DNA of 64,000 nt from Selaginella moellendorffii (taxonomy: Eukaryota; Streptophyta; Lycopodiopsida; Selaginellales; Selaginellaceae). Made by a program: the position numbers and the translations under genes. The number at the start of each line of letters is the position of its first letter. The stretch's first letter is position 1. Location: the NCBI RefSeq assembly GCF_000143415.4, contig NW_003314319.1:335181-399180 (forward strand), given 5' to 3'. The notes beneath the pieces are model-generated. The model did no database searches and was not told the origin of the DNA. It saw nothing but the letters and a program-made list of their open reading frames with translations. Shown one piece after another: positions 1 to 11,051 of the stretch.

Positions 1-193
1 CTCCGTCTCGAATTTGGTCTCGGGTCTTGGAAAGGATCTCAAATTTGATCTCGGACTCAGTCTCAAACTCTATTTCAGAGTGAGTCTCGTACTCAATTTC
101 AAATTCTGTCTCATCCGATGAACTCTTTATTGTTCTAATCATGTTTTCGGGGATCCTTTAGTCTACAACACTTTGGGGAGTTGGTTCTTTACA
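1..193 (-). repeat. LTR fragment with GAG-type hexamer repeats
   Basis: On the minus strand this reads as the start of an LTR (TGTAAAGAACCAACTCCCC) followed by degenerate GAGNNN hexamers. It matches, in inverse orientation, the LTR beginning at 36,404 next to the chromovirus relic. The window starts inside it, so its true length is unknown. The rest of this element is not recognisable. Confidence 0.65.
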
Positions 194-1329
194 CAAATAT
201 AATAAAGCTATACTCAACAAATGATCACTAATAATCCTCTATGAATCTATCTTCTATAGTAAGATATAATGCACTTCATAATAAGCACAAGAAGAATCAT
301 TAATAATCAATATATCCTTAATTGAAATCCAATAAAGAACAAAAATTTTAACTCTTCTTCTCTTAAAACTAACATAGTCCATGACTAAATCATGTTTCAA
401 GGAAAAACCAAAACTTACTAAACAATCACAACTTGTCATTTAGCTCATTTGAATGCTAATATAGTTGTTAATAAAGCTACAACTAAACCATCAACACTAT
501 TTGCATTTGACTAATGAAACTCAATATCTAAAGAGACATTTTATCTTATTTGAATCTCAATGTCAACAATAGAGCATCACTTTAATGCCATCAACATCAA
601 AACAAAACTAATATAAAGCAAGAGTGAACCACCACTCAAACACTCTTTAGCAACCAAGTTAACCAAAGTCAAAGATACTTTACTCAGTATCCAAGACTAA
701 ATTTTCAATAATACTCAATTTAAATAACACTTCATTAAAGAGTGAATCACCATATCCAAGACTCAATACAATTCAATACACAAACTAAATACAACTAAAT
801 GCTATAAACAACAATATGCTAACATGGAAAAAACTATGTATATTTAACGACATGATCCTTTGCAACACTATCTGGTAAAGCAAGCCCATCACCACTAAAT
901 CATATTAAGTGAAGGTTAACATTCCTTGATGAAGTCTACAACAACCATTAATCACAAAGTAACCAACAATATATAGAAATATAGATAAGTATGGACAAAA
1001 TGACCCCTTGAATCAAATTGTATAGTAATAAGCTCGCTAATATGTATAGCCAATAACTTTGAACATGCCTTGAAGAGGCTAGTTATGCATGATTAACACT
1101 TACCTGAAACTAAAGGGAAGACCATAAGATGGACTTATACAGGTATACAACTTCCTAATAAACAAGGCTATAATATATATATTATTCATGTCTATTGTAT
1201 TAGCTCTTATTTGGTCCTTTTTGGCTTTAGCTACTCACTGTATGAGTAACAAAGTGTTAGCCATCCATCCATAGATTTCCAAATTCTATTCCAAATGCTA
1301 ATCCCAACCTTAAGTTGGTTTAGAAGCCT
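194..1329. other. AT-rich intergenic sequence, no gene seen
   Basis: Only short chance reading frames occur here. The base composition resembles decayed transposon DNA, but no coding domain, terminal repeat or RNA gene could be recognised. Confidence 0.6.
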
Positions 1330-1489
1330 TGGACCTCAGACTTGACCTCGAACTCGGTCTTAGACTCAATCTTAGACTTGGTCTCGAACTTAATCTCAGA
1401 TTTTGGACTTAGTCTTGAACTCGATCTCAGACTTGGTCTCATTTTATGAAACTTTAGTTTATGACACCTCGGGGAGTTTGTTCCTTACA
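1330..1489 (-). repeat. second LTR fragment with hexamer repeats
   Basis: The segment contains about 110 bp of degenerate GAGACC/GAGTCC-type hexamers (minus strand) and ends on the plus strand in TTCCTTACA, the same terminus as at position 193 and as the inverse of 36,404. The following bases (1,490 onward) resemble the internal 3' end of the same element group, including TTACCTTTCCCATCC, which is also found at 6,790. Confidence 0.6.
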
Positions 1490-2389
1490 CTCAACTATAT
1501 ACCTTTCCCATCCAGCAATCTACTTGAAGTGTCAATAGATTCACCAATAAACTATAACAAATGAATGCTACAATTTTTCTGTAACCTCAATGGGCAACTC
1601 TAAAGGAACCAAGGTACTAACTTAAGCTTAGCATAATGAATCACTATCGAGAACCAAGTCAAAGCTATATTAATGTTATTATTTGTAAGTAGACTATTGA
1701 CCACTTTGGGGTTGATCATTGTTTAAATGAACAACTTTATAAACATATTACTTACAACCACATGGATATGATATAAGTATCACAATAACTTGATTATCAA
1801 TTGAGTAAAACCGTAACTAATGCCTATGTCACTACTATGTAAATATCAAATGCCAACTCTATTAAAAAAAATGCAATATAATGCCACATCCCACCAATAG
1901 ATTTACAACACCTAACACCACTAACTTTTTTTCATAACATGAACAAACTCATGCTACTTTCTATCTAATCAAACTTAAAGCTAGTCTAACACCAAGCTAT
2001 TCAAGGAGCAATAATAAGGATTTCCTAGAAAAGAATTACGTATTACAACCTAAGTTTATAAATAACAAGCTTAGACAAAATTATTAATGCTTCAGTACCA
2101 TCCATCCCATGACTCATCACTTGTAAGGCCATCATAACAAATATGCATCAAAGTAAGGACTTTTGATTGCATGATGTGAACATGAGTAATGAGTCATATT
2201 TCATTACAAATCATCTCTTGAAGAAAAGATAATTTATGTGTTCGATACTTTGTCCCTAATGATTATCTTTTTAGACTCAACTTTGACCAAATCTTAAACT
2301 TGCATTTGCCCTACCTTCAGTCCAATTCAGAAAAGGTTTATGAGAGAGCATAGCAATGACTACTTCAATCAATAGACTAATCCCCACAA

Positions 2390-2960
2390 TCTTAATTGAT
2401 TCACTCATAATCATGCCTAGTAAAGTTCTACAAGTGCTATGTTAAACAACTATAGACTAGCATATTTGCCACTCTTTGAAAACCCAAGAGAGGTTTACTT
2501 TACTTATGGTATATGGAATAACTCATAATAACCACTGATAGGCTAACTTTAGTCCTGTCAACTCAAAATGTAACCTTAAATTATTAATATGCCTTACTCA
2601 CTTGCCCAAGGGCAAACTCATGCAAATGATACATCTTAGTCTAAAGCTCAAGCTTATATAATATCAAAAAGGTAATTACTAGTTGTTCAATCTCATTGGA
2701 TAGTTCTCACTAAGACTCATTCTTTAATACTAAATTTAGCACATGTGGTTTTCACTTTTTATTTTATGATAATTTACCATAAGATAACCATGAAGCAAAA
2801 CCTAAACCCTCTATATCCCACGTGGTACATGCCATATGCCATATACCACATGTCCAATAACAATGGAGCAAAACCCAAATTTCAGGGCATTGGGCCACTA
2901 AATGAAAGGATAAAGCTAAACTCCTAAGTATGGAGCCAAGGAGCAAAGGAAGTAGAGTAT
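2390..2960 (-). repeat. dispersed repeat, inverted partner of 19,240-19,880
   Basis: Read in reverse complement, this stretch aligns over several hundred bases with 19,240-19,880. Shared landmarks are the CATGTGGCATATG-like block and the run around ACCATAAGATAACCATGAAG. Divergence is substantial with many transitions, so the copies are old. It probably belongs to the LTR or internal non-coding part of a retrotransposon, as no protein domain is visible. Confidence 0.6.
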
Positions 2961-5051
2961 AAAACTACTTTCGAGCTTATAGCCCAATGAGCGAAGAAAC
3001 AGAAGCACAGAGCGATATAAGAACAATCCTAGAGCATCTAGCATCTTAATGCTAGGATCAACACGCAAAATAAAGCTAAATAGAGTCTGGCACTATTTCA
3101 ATATACTGGTGGTTTAGCGTGAGAATATAGGTCCACCAGTTGACATGGTATAAAATTTAGGTTTATATCCAAGTTGGATGCAGAGCAATAGCTAAACTAT
3201 ACCTCAAGATGGTTGGCCATGCCTTATTGGTAGTAAGGAAAGAATATTTAAAAATACTAGTTAATAGGTAACTTTCAATACCTACAATCACATTCATAAC
3301 AATCAGCTATTTTGAGCCAAGTTTGTCTAAGAAGTACTTTATAGAAACAGTGTTCTTTAGCTATCATGAGTATGATGAGAGTCATTTTGAACTCTTGATC
3401 TTTGATTTTGATTGGGATGTTGCAAATGATTCCAGATGGTTGTATACTTTTATTATCAGCCATCTTGATGTTGAAGGGTGCTGGTTGAATTGGTCTAAGT
3501 CCCATTGCTTTGCATGCTAAGTAATATTAACACTTGCACTATCATTGATAATTGTTTAAGGAATTTTGTTCTTTCCTATCTAAATTGGTATGCATGACAC
3601 ATCTTCGTCAAAGTCACCAAGTTGGATGATAGATTTGTCAAGTACAGAGTGATCTGCAAAAGGTCTTGAAGGGTAAATGTGATACTTTGTTGGAGAATTT
3701 TGTTTATAAGTTATGGTTTCTTTTCAAATGTGGTGGAAGTGGTGGAAGATAAATTTGGGGTTATTTATTTGTAGCAAGTCTTCTACCCTCAAGAGTTTTT
3801 GTTAGTGTAGGTTGATAGTCTTTAGTTTTATTGATGCACATTGTTATGCTTTATTGTTGTTTGAAGTGTATTGTTGATTGGCAAAACCGTGGCATACCGT
3901 GGTTGGCCCTAGTATAATCTCAATTGCAATTAACACTTGGGAAAGTTTGCTATTAAAAGCTAATATGATTGATATAAAATTTTCTTGTTTATGTATTCCT
4001 AAAAGATTAATGAAAGTGTGGAAAAAAATATAACCTCGATAAATCAAAGTTAAGTTTTGAGTTCTTGTAAAATAGTCAAACCAAATGTTGTAATTTTTTG
4101 TGTATATTCCCATTGTTTTTAATTTTTCTTGTTAAGTTTTTTTATTAGTCTCTTCTTCATCTTTAATCTTCAAAGCATTCTTCTTTGCAATGCAATAATT
4201 ACTCTATTTCTTTAGGTAGCACTTAGTATAGGGTTTAGTATAGTTTTGAAACCTGTTGAGGAGATAATTTTTATATCTTGTATATATTTGATTTTTGAAG
4301 GGATAGTTGTGCTACTTCATCAATCTTTTACAATTTTTGAAGTCTTTGTTTAGTGTTAGAGAAATTGTTTTAGAGTTTGTATAGTTTTGAGTATCAAAAA
4401 ATTATTCTATTTGTCAAAACCTTGAATCTTCGTCCCGAATCAATTATAATTGCTTCAAGTTTGAAGAAGAGTTGTGGAGTAGATTTTCACCATATTTAAT
4501 CAAATTAAGTAGTTTGTTTTTGTCAAAATTCTTTATGGCTTTCAAAATTTCTTCATTTTTCTTGTTTTTCTTGTTTATCTTTGCTTTTCTTGAAATCTCT
4601 TACCAACAATCTATTTCATCTTATAATGCCTCATATCCCACCATAGTTGCCAATGAAAACTTGTGGAAGGTTTACATGCTAGAAACTTGTACTAGAAAAA
4701 AAAGAAAGAGAAAAAGAATAAAAGTGACAGAGAAAATAAGGGAAGAGTTGCACTTGCTTGACCTAATCTTGTACTCTATTTTAGCTAAACATAAATAATC
4801 ACACAAAAAATAAAAGGGAAGAGTGACTTGAGTCCTTCAATCTCTAAAAAAGCTTTTGTCAAGGTCATGAGCAAGGATAAACTTAGCATCGCTTAAATAT
4901 TTTAGATTTTGAGTATGTGGACGTGCATTAAAGAAGTACAAAAGAGATAAATATAGGGTTTATGTGTTAACTCACCCCTTTAATTAATCATATATAGTGG
5001 CAACTACCACTTTTCTTATTCTTGAGAGCAACCTTAAGGGAAATTAATTTT
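2961..5051. other. no recognisable gene; unassigned short frames
   Basis: Two short open frames (3,323-3,520 and 4,472-4,798, plus strand) are present, but neither resembles a family I know. The second encodes a hydrophobic stretch followed by a Lys/Arg-rich stretch, which is common in AT-rich chance frames. I see no promoter or splice pattern supporting a gene. Confidence 0.5.
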
Positions 5052-5192
5052 ACAAGTCCTATGTTATACAACCTAAGCCAATTGGGTAAAAGAATGATCA
5101 CTTGATTATAGAACCTTTTTTTTTATCCTATTATCCTGACTTAGTGCCTAATAATCCTCCCCTCATCAGAGAATGATTGTCTATGATCATAT
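5052..5192 (-). repeat. TRIM retrotransposon fragment (LTR plus polypurine side)
   Basis: This matches the TRIM at 57,640-58,029: the LTR end (TGCCTAATA for TGCCTAACA) is followed by the internal segment with the inverse polypurine tract (ATCCTCCCCTC) and GATCATAT. It is cut off exactly at 5,192, where the LARD LTR begins, so the LARD appears to have inserted into this older TRIM. Confidence 0.7.
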
Positions 5193-6276
5193 TGTAAGCA
5201 ACTAAATTTTCCATTCTACTTTAGTCACTTAACCACACCTTCGACCACTTGAAGGAGTCTCACTCACAACCTCCATAAGTCCTATTCTAGACTTAAGGAC
5301 TTGCTAGCCCCAAGGATGGCATCCATTCCACTCAGCCATTGCACTTGATCCAAGTGCTCCACATATCCGATCCCATGACTAACACCCCAAGGTACCACTG
5401 ACATACCAGCCCGTTACACTAAGGCCATGCCCATTCACCTCAGTCACACAAGTGGTCCAACACCACCTGCATCGCAGTCCCATCTTTCAAAGATTGGGCC
5501 ATCCGTCCATGAGTGACTATCCTAGGTCCACTCCTTAGCATCCTTAAGATGCCAATAGACATGGGGAACAACTTTTCCCAATATCCATTTTATAGTCCCT
5601 ACCAAGTCCTTTTTCTATCTATAACCGTGTTCGCCATCACTGCCACTGGGATAAGGCCCATAGGCCCGACTACTAAGTCCCACTGTCCTCTGGGACTTCC
5701 TTACCACATTACTGTATCATTGGTCATTACACTAGAGGACCACCCCTCTTCCTTTCCATAGTCTAGGATTTTAAGACAACATTTCAGAACACTATGGCCC
5801 TACATAAGCCTCATGGGTACTCTCCCCACCTTCCACCTTTAGGTGCTCTAGCCATAGGCTTAGAGCGAAGTTCCATTGAGCCATGCCAGGTATCCAAGTA
5901 GATAGTGCCACCCACACTTGGACTGGGAGCATCAACCATTCGATTTCCCGGGGGAACTAGAGCCGGCTCTTGAACACTTCACCAAATTACCCCACTTGTC
6001 AGTCCATATTCACTCTAGCCTTAGACATCCCAGTGGTTATCCCATCACCCAACACCTGGGTACAGCCTTTCTAGGCCAAACTAGCCTTTCCTGGCCAAAT
6101 TGGCTCCACTAGAGTCCTACCCCTACTATACTTTTGGTGCTCACCAAACCCCCTAGGATTTGGGAGACGACCACTTTGGGCTTTCACCCTCTCAGACTCG
6201 AACTCAACCTCGGACTTAGACTCGGACTCGAGCTTGGGCTCGGTCTCAGCCTCAGCCTCGGTCTCGGTCTCGGTTC

Positions 6277-6307
<31 letters not shown>

Positions 6308-6903
6308 AATCTCAATCTCGGTCCCGGTCTTAGTCCCGGTCTTGGTCTTGGTCTCGACTTCGGACTCCATCTCGGGTCCTTCTCGGACTCCATTTCAGAT
6401 TCCATCTCGAGTCCATCTCAGACTCCATCTCGGGTCCATCTCAGACTCCATCTCAGACTCCATCTTGGTCCATCTCGGACTCCATCTCGGGTCCACCTCG
6501 GACTCCATCTTGGACTCCTTCTCGGTCCATCTCGGACTCCATCTCGAGTCCATCTGGGACTCCATTTCGAGTTTATCTCGGACTCCATCTCAGGTCCATC
6601 TCGGACTAGAGCTTTTAGTCCAAACGTGTTATGCTCGTTTGGCTTTCGCTTCGGCCACTACCACGCGGCACTTTTTCGGCTCCACTTTGGGGCATAGGAA
6701 TTTGTGTCTCACAATTCCACCGCCCATAGACGAAGTTCGATGTCCTCATTAAACAATAAACCATTTTATAAAGTAACACTAGCATGTATTACCTTTCCCA
6801 TCCTTGGCACCTAACCCACATTTGTCAATGGTTTGACATTGAAGGCTCGCCATGCCTTGTTCAACCTCTAAGGAGCATAGTGTCTCCAACATAGAGACCA
6901 ATG
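5193..6903 (-). mobile_element. LARD-family 3' end: LTR plus ~190 bp of internal DNA
   Basis: The LTR spans 5,193-6,713 and is bounded by TGTAAG... and ...TCTCACA on the plus strand; it aligns in reverse complement with the LTR at 11,688-13,327. 6,714-6,903 matches the internal 3' end of the 11,688-17,964 element (around 17,215-17,388), including the sequence abutting the 3' LTR. The rest of the element is missing, so this is a 5'-truncated minus-strand copy. The hexamer satellite lies at 6,184-6,606. Confidence 0.8.
6184..6606 (-). repeat. hexamer/dodecamer minisatellite inside LARD LTR
   Basis: On the minus strand this is a run of GAGNNN hexamers (GAGACC, GAGTCC, GAGATG, GAGCCC). GAGATGGAGTCC-type dodecamers dominate one half and GAGACC hexamers the other. 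Several frames stay open here only because the 6-bp period lacks stop codons; these are not genes. Confidence 0.9.
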
Positions 6904-7005
6904 CTAGGAATCTATCCCTTGTATTCCTGGCCAACTGGCTAAAAGGGTAATCACTTTATTGTATAGCCCTTTCTTTATCCTATTATCCGAACTTGGTGCC
7001 TAACA
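6902..7005 (-). repeat. TRIM LTR, 104 bp
   Basis: TGCTAGGAATCTATCC ... GGTGCCTAACA has exactly the 104-bp length of the two LTRs of the TRIM at 57,640-58,029. The bases just before it (AGAGACCAA) look like a decayed inverse primer-binding site, so this is a TRIM remnant including part of its internal region. Confidence 0.75.
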
Positions 7006-7009
7006 ATAA

Positions 7010-7172
7010 TGTTATGATTTAGCACAAAAAGACAAAGATCTAGTCTCTCTAGACTACATTATATCTCCTTTTGAAGGTCCTCACCACCCAACCATCCCCG
7101 AGCTACCTCAAAAGTTCCACTATAAGCCCTAAGGTAGGTTAAGTTCCTTACCCAAACATGCCTTAATATACC
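7010..7172 (-). repeat. partial duplicate LTR of the Ty3 element
   Basis: Starts TGTTATGATTTAGCAC and follows the first ~160 bp of the LTR at 7,173-7,405 closely before breaking off into it. It is probably a remnant of a second element of the same family, or of a tandem LTR arrangement. Confidence 0.7.
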
Positions 7173-7405
7173 TGTTATGATCCGGTGCAAAAAGACAGAG
7201 ATTTAGTTGCCCTAGATTATGCTATGCCACCTCTTGAGGTTCCTCACCACCCAACCACCCCCGAGCTACCTCAAAAGCTCCACTGTGCCGCCGCTCCACC
7301 GTGAGCCCTAGGGTAGGTTAAGTCCCCTACCCTAACATGCCTTAATATACCCTTGAGCCTCCCTTTGACCGACGTTGACCACGTAGTCAAAGCTGGCACC
7401 TAACA
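7173..7405 (-). repeat. 3' LTR of the Ty3 element
   Basis: Bounded by TG...CA (inverse TGTTAGGTGCC ... GGATCATAACA). The polypurine tract adjoins it on the internal side. Confidence 0.8.
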
Positions 7406-7478
7406 ATTCTTCCCCCCAACAAAGTCCTTGTCCCAAGGACAAGTTGTATTGGTGATCACCCTTTCTGGGGAATCCTGC

Positions 7479-8711
7479 TCAAGCTCCTGGTCCATCTTCC
7501 ACAGCCGTATACATCAAGGAGGCATTGGGCCCGTCACTCCGAGATAGTACACCTTTCAACTGGCTGACATAAAATACCAGATGAATTTTCACCCCAGCTG
7601 GCAGCCGCACCCGATAAGCCGCTTTACCAATGCGCTCCAGCACTTCATATGGACCAGCATATCGATGGGAGAGTTTATCACTCTTCCCTGTCCGTAAAGG
7701 CACCAAGGTGTTCCGCCGCTCACTTGACGGAAAGATCACTCGCACAAAGACGAGATCACCCACCTTATATTCCCGGAATTGACGATGCTCATTGGCAAAC
7801 TTCTCCGCTCTATCCTGAGCTGCTTGCAAATTCTGTTTGCACACCACCAGAATCTCATCAAGTTCTGTGGCCAGATTAGTTGCCTCGGAATCAAGCTTAT
7901 CTTGAACGTCCTTACTCAAATGCAATCCCAACTCCACCGCTATTCGAGGATGCCTTCCAAACATGGCAAAGTAAGGACTTAGCTTGGTTCCACTGTGTTG
8001 GCTATTGTTGTAAGCAAATTGCACCAACGAAAGATATAGATCCCACTGTCCTTGCCTTTGACCAATGCTACAACGTAGCATATCCTCCACCACCTGATTC
8101 ACACGCTCGGTTTGCCCATCTGTCTGAGGATGATCTCCACTTGAGAGTTTCAAAGTCACTTGCATAGCCTTTGCAAAGCTTTTCCAAAATCCACTGGTGA
8201 ACTTTGAATCTCGATCACTAATGATGTCCTCTGGCAAACCAAAATCAGGAAAAACCTTCTCCAAGTAAACCGCAGCCAAGTCTGAGGCAGTGACAGTCTT
8301 CCGAAGAGCCAACAACCGCACATACTTCGTCAACCAATCCACTATGACCCATACTTGCTCCTTTTGCCTCTGTGTTCGTGGCAAACAAGTGATGAAGTCC
8401 ATAAAGATACTACACCAACAGCTCTGAGGAATAGGTAAAGGTTGCAAAAGTCCCCCCGACTTCTCCTGTGGCACCTTAACCCGCTGACAAAGCTCACATG
8501 ATTTACAATACTTGAGGATATCAGCCTTCATATTCCTCCAATAAAAGTTGCACTTAATCAATTCATATGTCTTCTTCCCCCCAAAATGACCGGCCTCTGG
8601 ACGATCATGATAGTGGAATAAAACTTGAGTAATTAACGCATCCACCCGTGGCAAATATACATGGCCATTGTAGTAGAGAATCCCATCCACCAATGAGAAA
8701 GGAGCTTCCAT
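7479..8711 (-). CDS. Ty3/gypsy integrase region (retrotransposon)
   Basis: About 410 residues. An N-terminal H2C2 zinc finger is visible (HYHDRPEAGHFG ... CKSCELC, residues ~33-76). It is followed by the integrase catalytic core: the first Asp in FMDFIT, the second in ISDRDSKF, and the Glu in DGQTERVNQ, which fits the DD-x35-E pattern. The C-terminal part has the gypsy signature AGPYEVLERIG and FYVSQLKG. No chromodomain follows. The frame opens without a natural ATG because it is the continuation of a polyprotein. The protein would insert element cDNA into the genome. It is intact as a frame but separated from RNase H by a stop near 8,712. Confidence 0.85.
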   Translation of the reverse strand: MEAPFSLVDGILYYNGHVYLPRVDALITQVLFHYHDRPEAGHFGGKKTYELIKCNFYWRNMKADILKYCKSCELCQRVKVPQEKSGGLLQPLPIPQSCWCSIFMDFITCLPRTQRQKEQVWVIVDWLTKYVRLLALRKTVTASDLAAVYLEKVFPDFGLPEDIISDRDSKFTSGFWKSFAKAMQVTLKLSSGDHPQTDGQTERVNQVVEDMLRCSIGQRQGQWDLYLSLVQFAYNNSQHSGTKLSPYFAMFGRHPRIAVELGLHLSKDVQDKLDSEATNLATELDEILVVCKQNLQAAQDRAEKFANEHRQFREYKVGDLVFVRVIFPSSERRNTLVPLRTGKSDKLSHRYAGPYEVLERIGKAAYRVRLPAGVKIHLVFYVSQLKGVLSRSDGPNASLMYTAVEDGPGA

Positions 8712-8807
8712 CTAGTCTCGCAAAGAGGCCACCTCAGCATCCTGAGCCTGAGCATGCTCAACCAATTGCCCAAACTCGCTGACCACCTTACTCAAATGAT
8801 GACAAAA

Positions 8808-9035
8808 TCATGTTCGTAACGTCGTCACATGACGAACACGAGATAAAGCATCTGCCACCACATTTGATTTTCTCGGACGATGCTCAATAGGAAACTCCCC
8901 AAACTCCATGAGTTTGACCATCCAACGAGCTTGCCTAGTGTTCAACTCCTTTTGTGTGAAAAAATACACAAGTGGTTTGTGATCTGTCAACACCACGAAC
9001 ACTGCACCATAAAGATAGTGTCGCCACGTCCGCAA
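8808..9035 (-). pseudogene. RNase H fragment of the Ty3 polyprotein
   Basis: The 75-residue frame contains the gypsy RNase H segment FVVLTDHKPLVYFF (catalytic Asp in TDHK) and the end motif SNVVADALSR. Upstream, the coding sense jumps directly from the linker after protease (EFGFIQP, read in another frame near 9,060) to VHALRTWRHYL. The whole reverse transcriptase core with its YxDD motif is therefore gone. Confidence 0.8.
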
Positions 9036-9068
9036 AGCATGAACAATAGAGGCTGAATAAATCCAAAC

Positions 9069-10898
9069 TCAAGTAACTCCTTGACTTGTCGTTGAACTTC
9101 TTGCTCCTCCGTATAACTTAACCAAAATGGATGCCAGTAAATTGGCCGCATCCTCGGCTCCAATGTAATCCATGCTCAGTGTCGTAACGGAGGTAACCAT
9201 GAGGAAGTCAGATAGATTAACATCAGAAAACTCGTCAAGTACATCCCATACTGCTACTTCTCCCCCACACGTGCCTTGGTCCCCCAAGTCACGAACAAAC
9301 AGCAAGTAACTCGAAAGTGTTTTTCCATTACGACAAGCCCGCTTCAAAGATGTAGCAGAGAGCATAACAACTGGTGGTTGAACGCCCTCGCCAAACCACA
9401 CATCTTTAATGCCACTATACTCCAGCGAGATACGCTTAATACTCCACTTTATCTCTGGATCCACCTTCACCAACCATGGCATCCCAAGAATGAGATCCAC
9501 AAGATGAATATCCGCGAGATAAAAAGTCTCCACAAGTGTGGTTTTGCCAACCAACACTTCCAGCCCCTCGACACAAGCATCGAAATGTTGAGTAAAGGTG
9601 GCTGCACCTTCCACTGTGTATGGAAGAACTCCGCGTGTGACCAGGCTATGCTCCGCAACAAACTTTGCCGAAACAAAGTTGTCATCACTCCCACTATCCA
9701 GTAAAATCCGCACTGGATCGCCACGGAACACGCCCTCCAGCATTAAAGCTGATTCACGTGTATCCTCGAGCTCCATCTTGTTCCACACACAGTTGAGCTG
9801 ACGAGCAACAATCGAAAGTCGCTTCCTCCGACCAAAATGGTCGTTCTCCTCATCCTCACGCTGCAAAGTTTGCAACTTTTTAGTATCGGACTTACCATGA
9901 GAAGAAGATTGGCCATTCTTCTTGTCCTGCTGCTTGTTCTTCAACTGCGGACAATCAGCCTTATAGTGTCCAAGTTCGCCGCAATGATGACAACCCTGTC
10001 TATAATTCTTTACAAAGAACTTCTGCTTCTTGGACCCCTTTACATCTGAAGTAGTCACCACCGACTTCAACTTGTGATGCTTGTTCCCATCCTTGTGTCC
10101 ACGGCGATCATCACGACGATTCTCGATAGAAGGACTCCGCGAACACTTGCGAGACTTGTGCTTGTCATTGTCAAGTCGACGAGCTGCATCAAAGAGCTCC
10201 TCCAAACTCTTTGTAGGCTGAGAATGATGCAAGTGTTGCCGCATGCTCTCACTATGTAGGCCATCAATAAAGTAGGACTTGTTCTGATCTAGATCCTTCG
10301 TTGGAACACGACTAATCAAGCGAGTAAGCTTCTCAATATGGTCCCCAAGCGTCATTTTCCCTTGCTGGAAATGTCGAAGTTCTGTATGAGCATTCTCCAC
10401 GTTGTAATGAGGGGCAAAACGTAAATGGAAAGCAGCCTCAAACTCATCCATGGTAGACACTGGTGGTTTCTTATCCGCAACACGGGACTCCTCAAGCCAA
10501 TTCCACCATTGAAGACCCGCATCACGCAAAACTATTGGAATAGCCACTAAAGCCTCTACATTCGGAGTTCCCCTAGCAGCCAAGAACTTCTTCACATTGG
10601 CTAGCCAAGCAAGACACTCATCCACACCACCATCACCGGAAAAAGTTGGAATCTTGAGTCGATCTACCAAAGAAGGCTTACTTGGAGCGCTACCCCATCC
10701 AACCGCGAGTGCCTCAACACACCCACGCATGGTATCCATCATGCCATGCATCTCGTCTTGCATCTCTTGCTGATTTTTATTAAGGGCTCGCAGCTCATGA
10801 ACCACATCTTGAATGGTCCAAATTTCCGCAGCTTCGTCGGCACCATCGTCGGCACCACCATCGACAATAGGATTCCAGCGTTCAGCTTGGTCGGCCAT
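9069..10898 (-). CDS. Ty3/gypsy Gag-protease
   Basis: The first in-frame ATG (MADQAERWNP) lies 12 nt inside the primer-binding site and gives about 609 residues. The retrotransposon Gag domain includes FHLRFAPHYN and LRHFQQGKMTLGDHIEKL. A CCHC zinc knuckle (CHHCGELGHYKADC) follows, then a retropepsin-like protease with the catalytic LLDSGSDDNFVS and the hydrophobic LGMPWL. The frame closes at 9,069, where the deletion of reverse transcriptase puts downstream codons out of frame. Gag would form the particle and protease would process it. The decayed copy at 60,036-61,220 is homologous. Confidence 0.85.
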   Translation of the reverse strand: MADQAERWNPIVDGGADDGADEAAEIWTIQDVVHELRALNKNQQEMQDEMHGMMDTMRGCVEALAVGWGSAPSKPSLVDRLKIPTFSGDGGVDECLAWLANVKKFLAARGTPNVEALVAIPIVLRDAGLQWWNWLEESRVADKKPPVSTMDEFEAAFHLRFAPHYNVENAHTELRHFQQGKMTLGDHIEKLTRLISRVPTKDLDQNKSYFIDGLHSESMRQHLHHSQPTKSLEELFDAARRLDNDKHKSRKCSRSPSIENRRDDRRGHKDGNKHHKLKSVVTTSDVKGSKKQKFFVKNYRQGCHHCGELGHYKADCPQLKNKQQDKKNGQSSSHGKSDTKKLQTLQREDEENDHFGRRKRLSIVARQLNCVWNKMELEDTRESALMLEGVFRGDPVRILLDSGSDDNFVSAKFVAEHSLVTRGVLPYTVEGAATFTQHFDACVEGLEVLVGKTTLVETFYLADIHLVDLILGMPWLVKVDPEIKWSIKRISLEYSGIKDVWFGEGVQPPVVMLSATSLKRACRNGKTLSSYLLFVRDLGDQGTCGGEVAVWDVLDEFSDVNLSDFLMVTSVTTLSMDYIGAEDAANLLASILVKLYGGARSSTTSQGVT

Positions 10899-10909
10899 CA
10901 CAACCAATT

Positions 10910-10920
10910 CTCTGATACCA
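10910..10920 (-). other. primer-binding site (initiator tRNA-Met)
   Basis: The minus strand reads TGGTATCAGAG, two bases inside the LTR end (…CATAACA TT). This is the usual complement of the 3' end of plant initiator tRNA-Met. Confidence 0.8.
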
Positions 10921-10974
10921 ATGTTATGATCCGGCACAAAAAGACAGAGATTTAGTCACCCTAGACTATGCTAA

Positions 10975-11051
10975 GAATATTCCTACCCAACTAGCTAAAG
11001 GGGTGATCACTTGATTGCAGGGCCCTTTCTTTACCCTATTGGTGCCTAACA
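10975..11051 (-). repeat. TRIM fragment with internal deletion
   Basis: AAGAATATTCC from the TRIM internal region is fused to LTR sequence (AACTAGCTAAAGGGGTGATCAC ... TGCCTAACA, as separate matches to 57,640-58,029). It truncates the 5' LTR of the Ty3 element. Confidence 0.65.

Larger units (their letters stand above)
7173..10974 (-). mobile_element. Ty3/gypsy-type LTR retrotransposon lacking reverse transcriptase
   Basis: The 3' LTR is 7,173-7,405 (233 bp, TGTTATGATCC ... GCACCTAACA on the plus strand). The 5' LTR begins at 10,922 but is cut at about 10,974. A primer-binding site inverse to tRNA-Met lies at 10,910-10,920 and a polypurine tract (minus strand GGGGGGAAGAAT) abuts 7,405. Gag-protease, RNase H and integrase remain, in the Gag-PR-RH-IN order of Ty3/gypsy. 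The reverse transcriptase core expected between 9,069 and 9,035 is deleted, so the copy is non-autonomous. Confidence 0.85.

Noticed and set aside
6071-6752. Long Leu/Gly-, Ser/Val- and Glu/Thr-rich open frames on both strands (also 11,665-12,618 and 36,436-36,818)
   Set aside because: They arise from the 6-bp satellite, which has no stop in several frames, and their composition is pure repeat; no gene.
9276-9704. 142-residue plus-strand frame
   Set aside because: Antisense shadow of Gag-protease.
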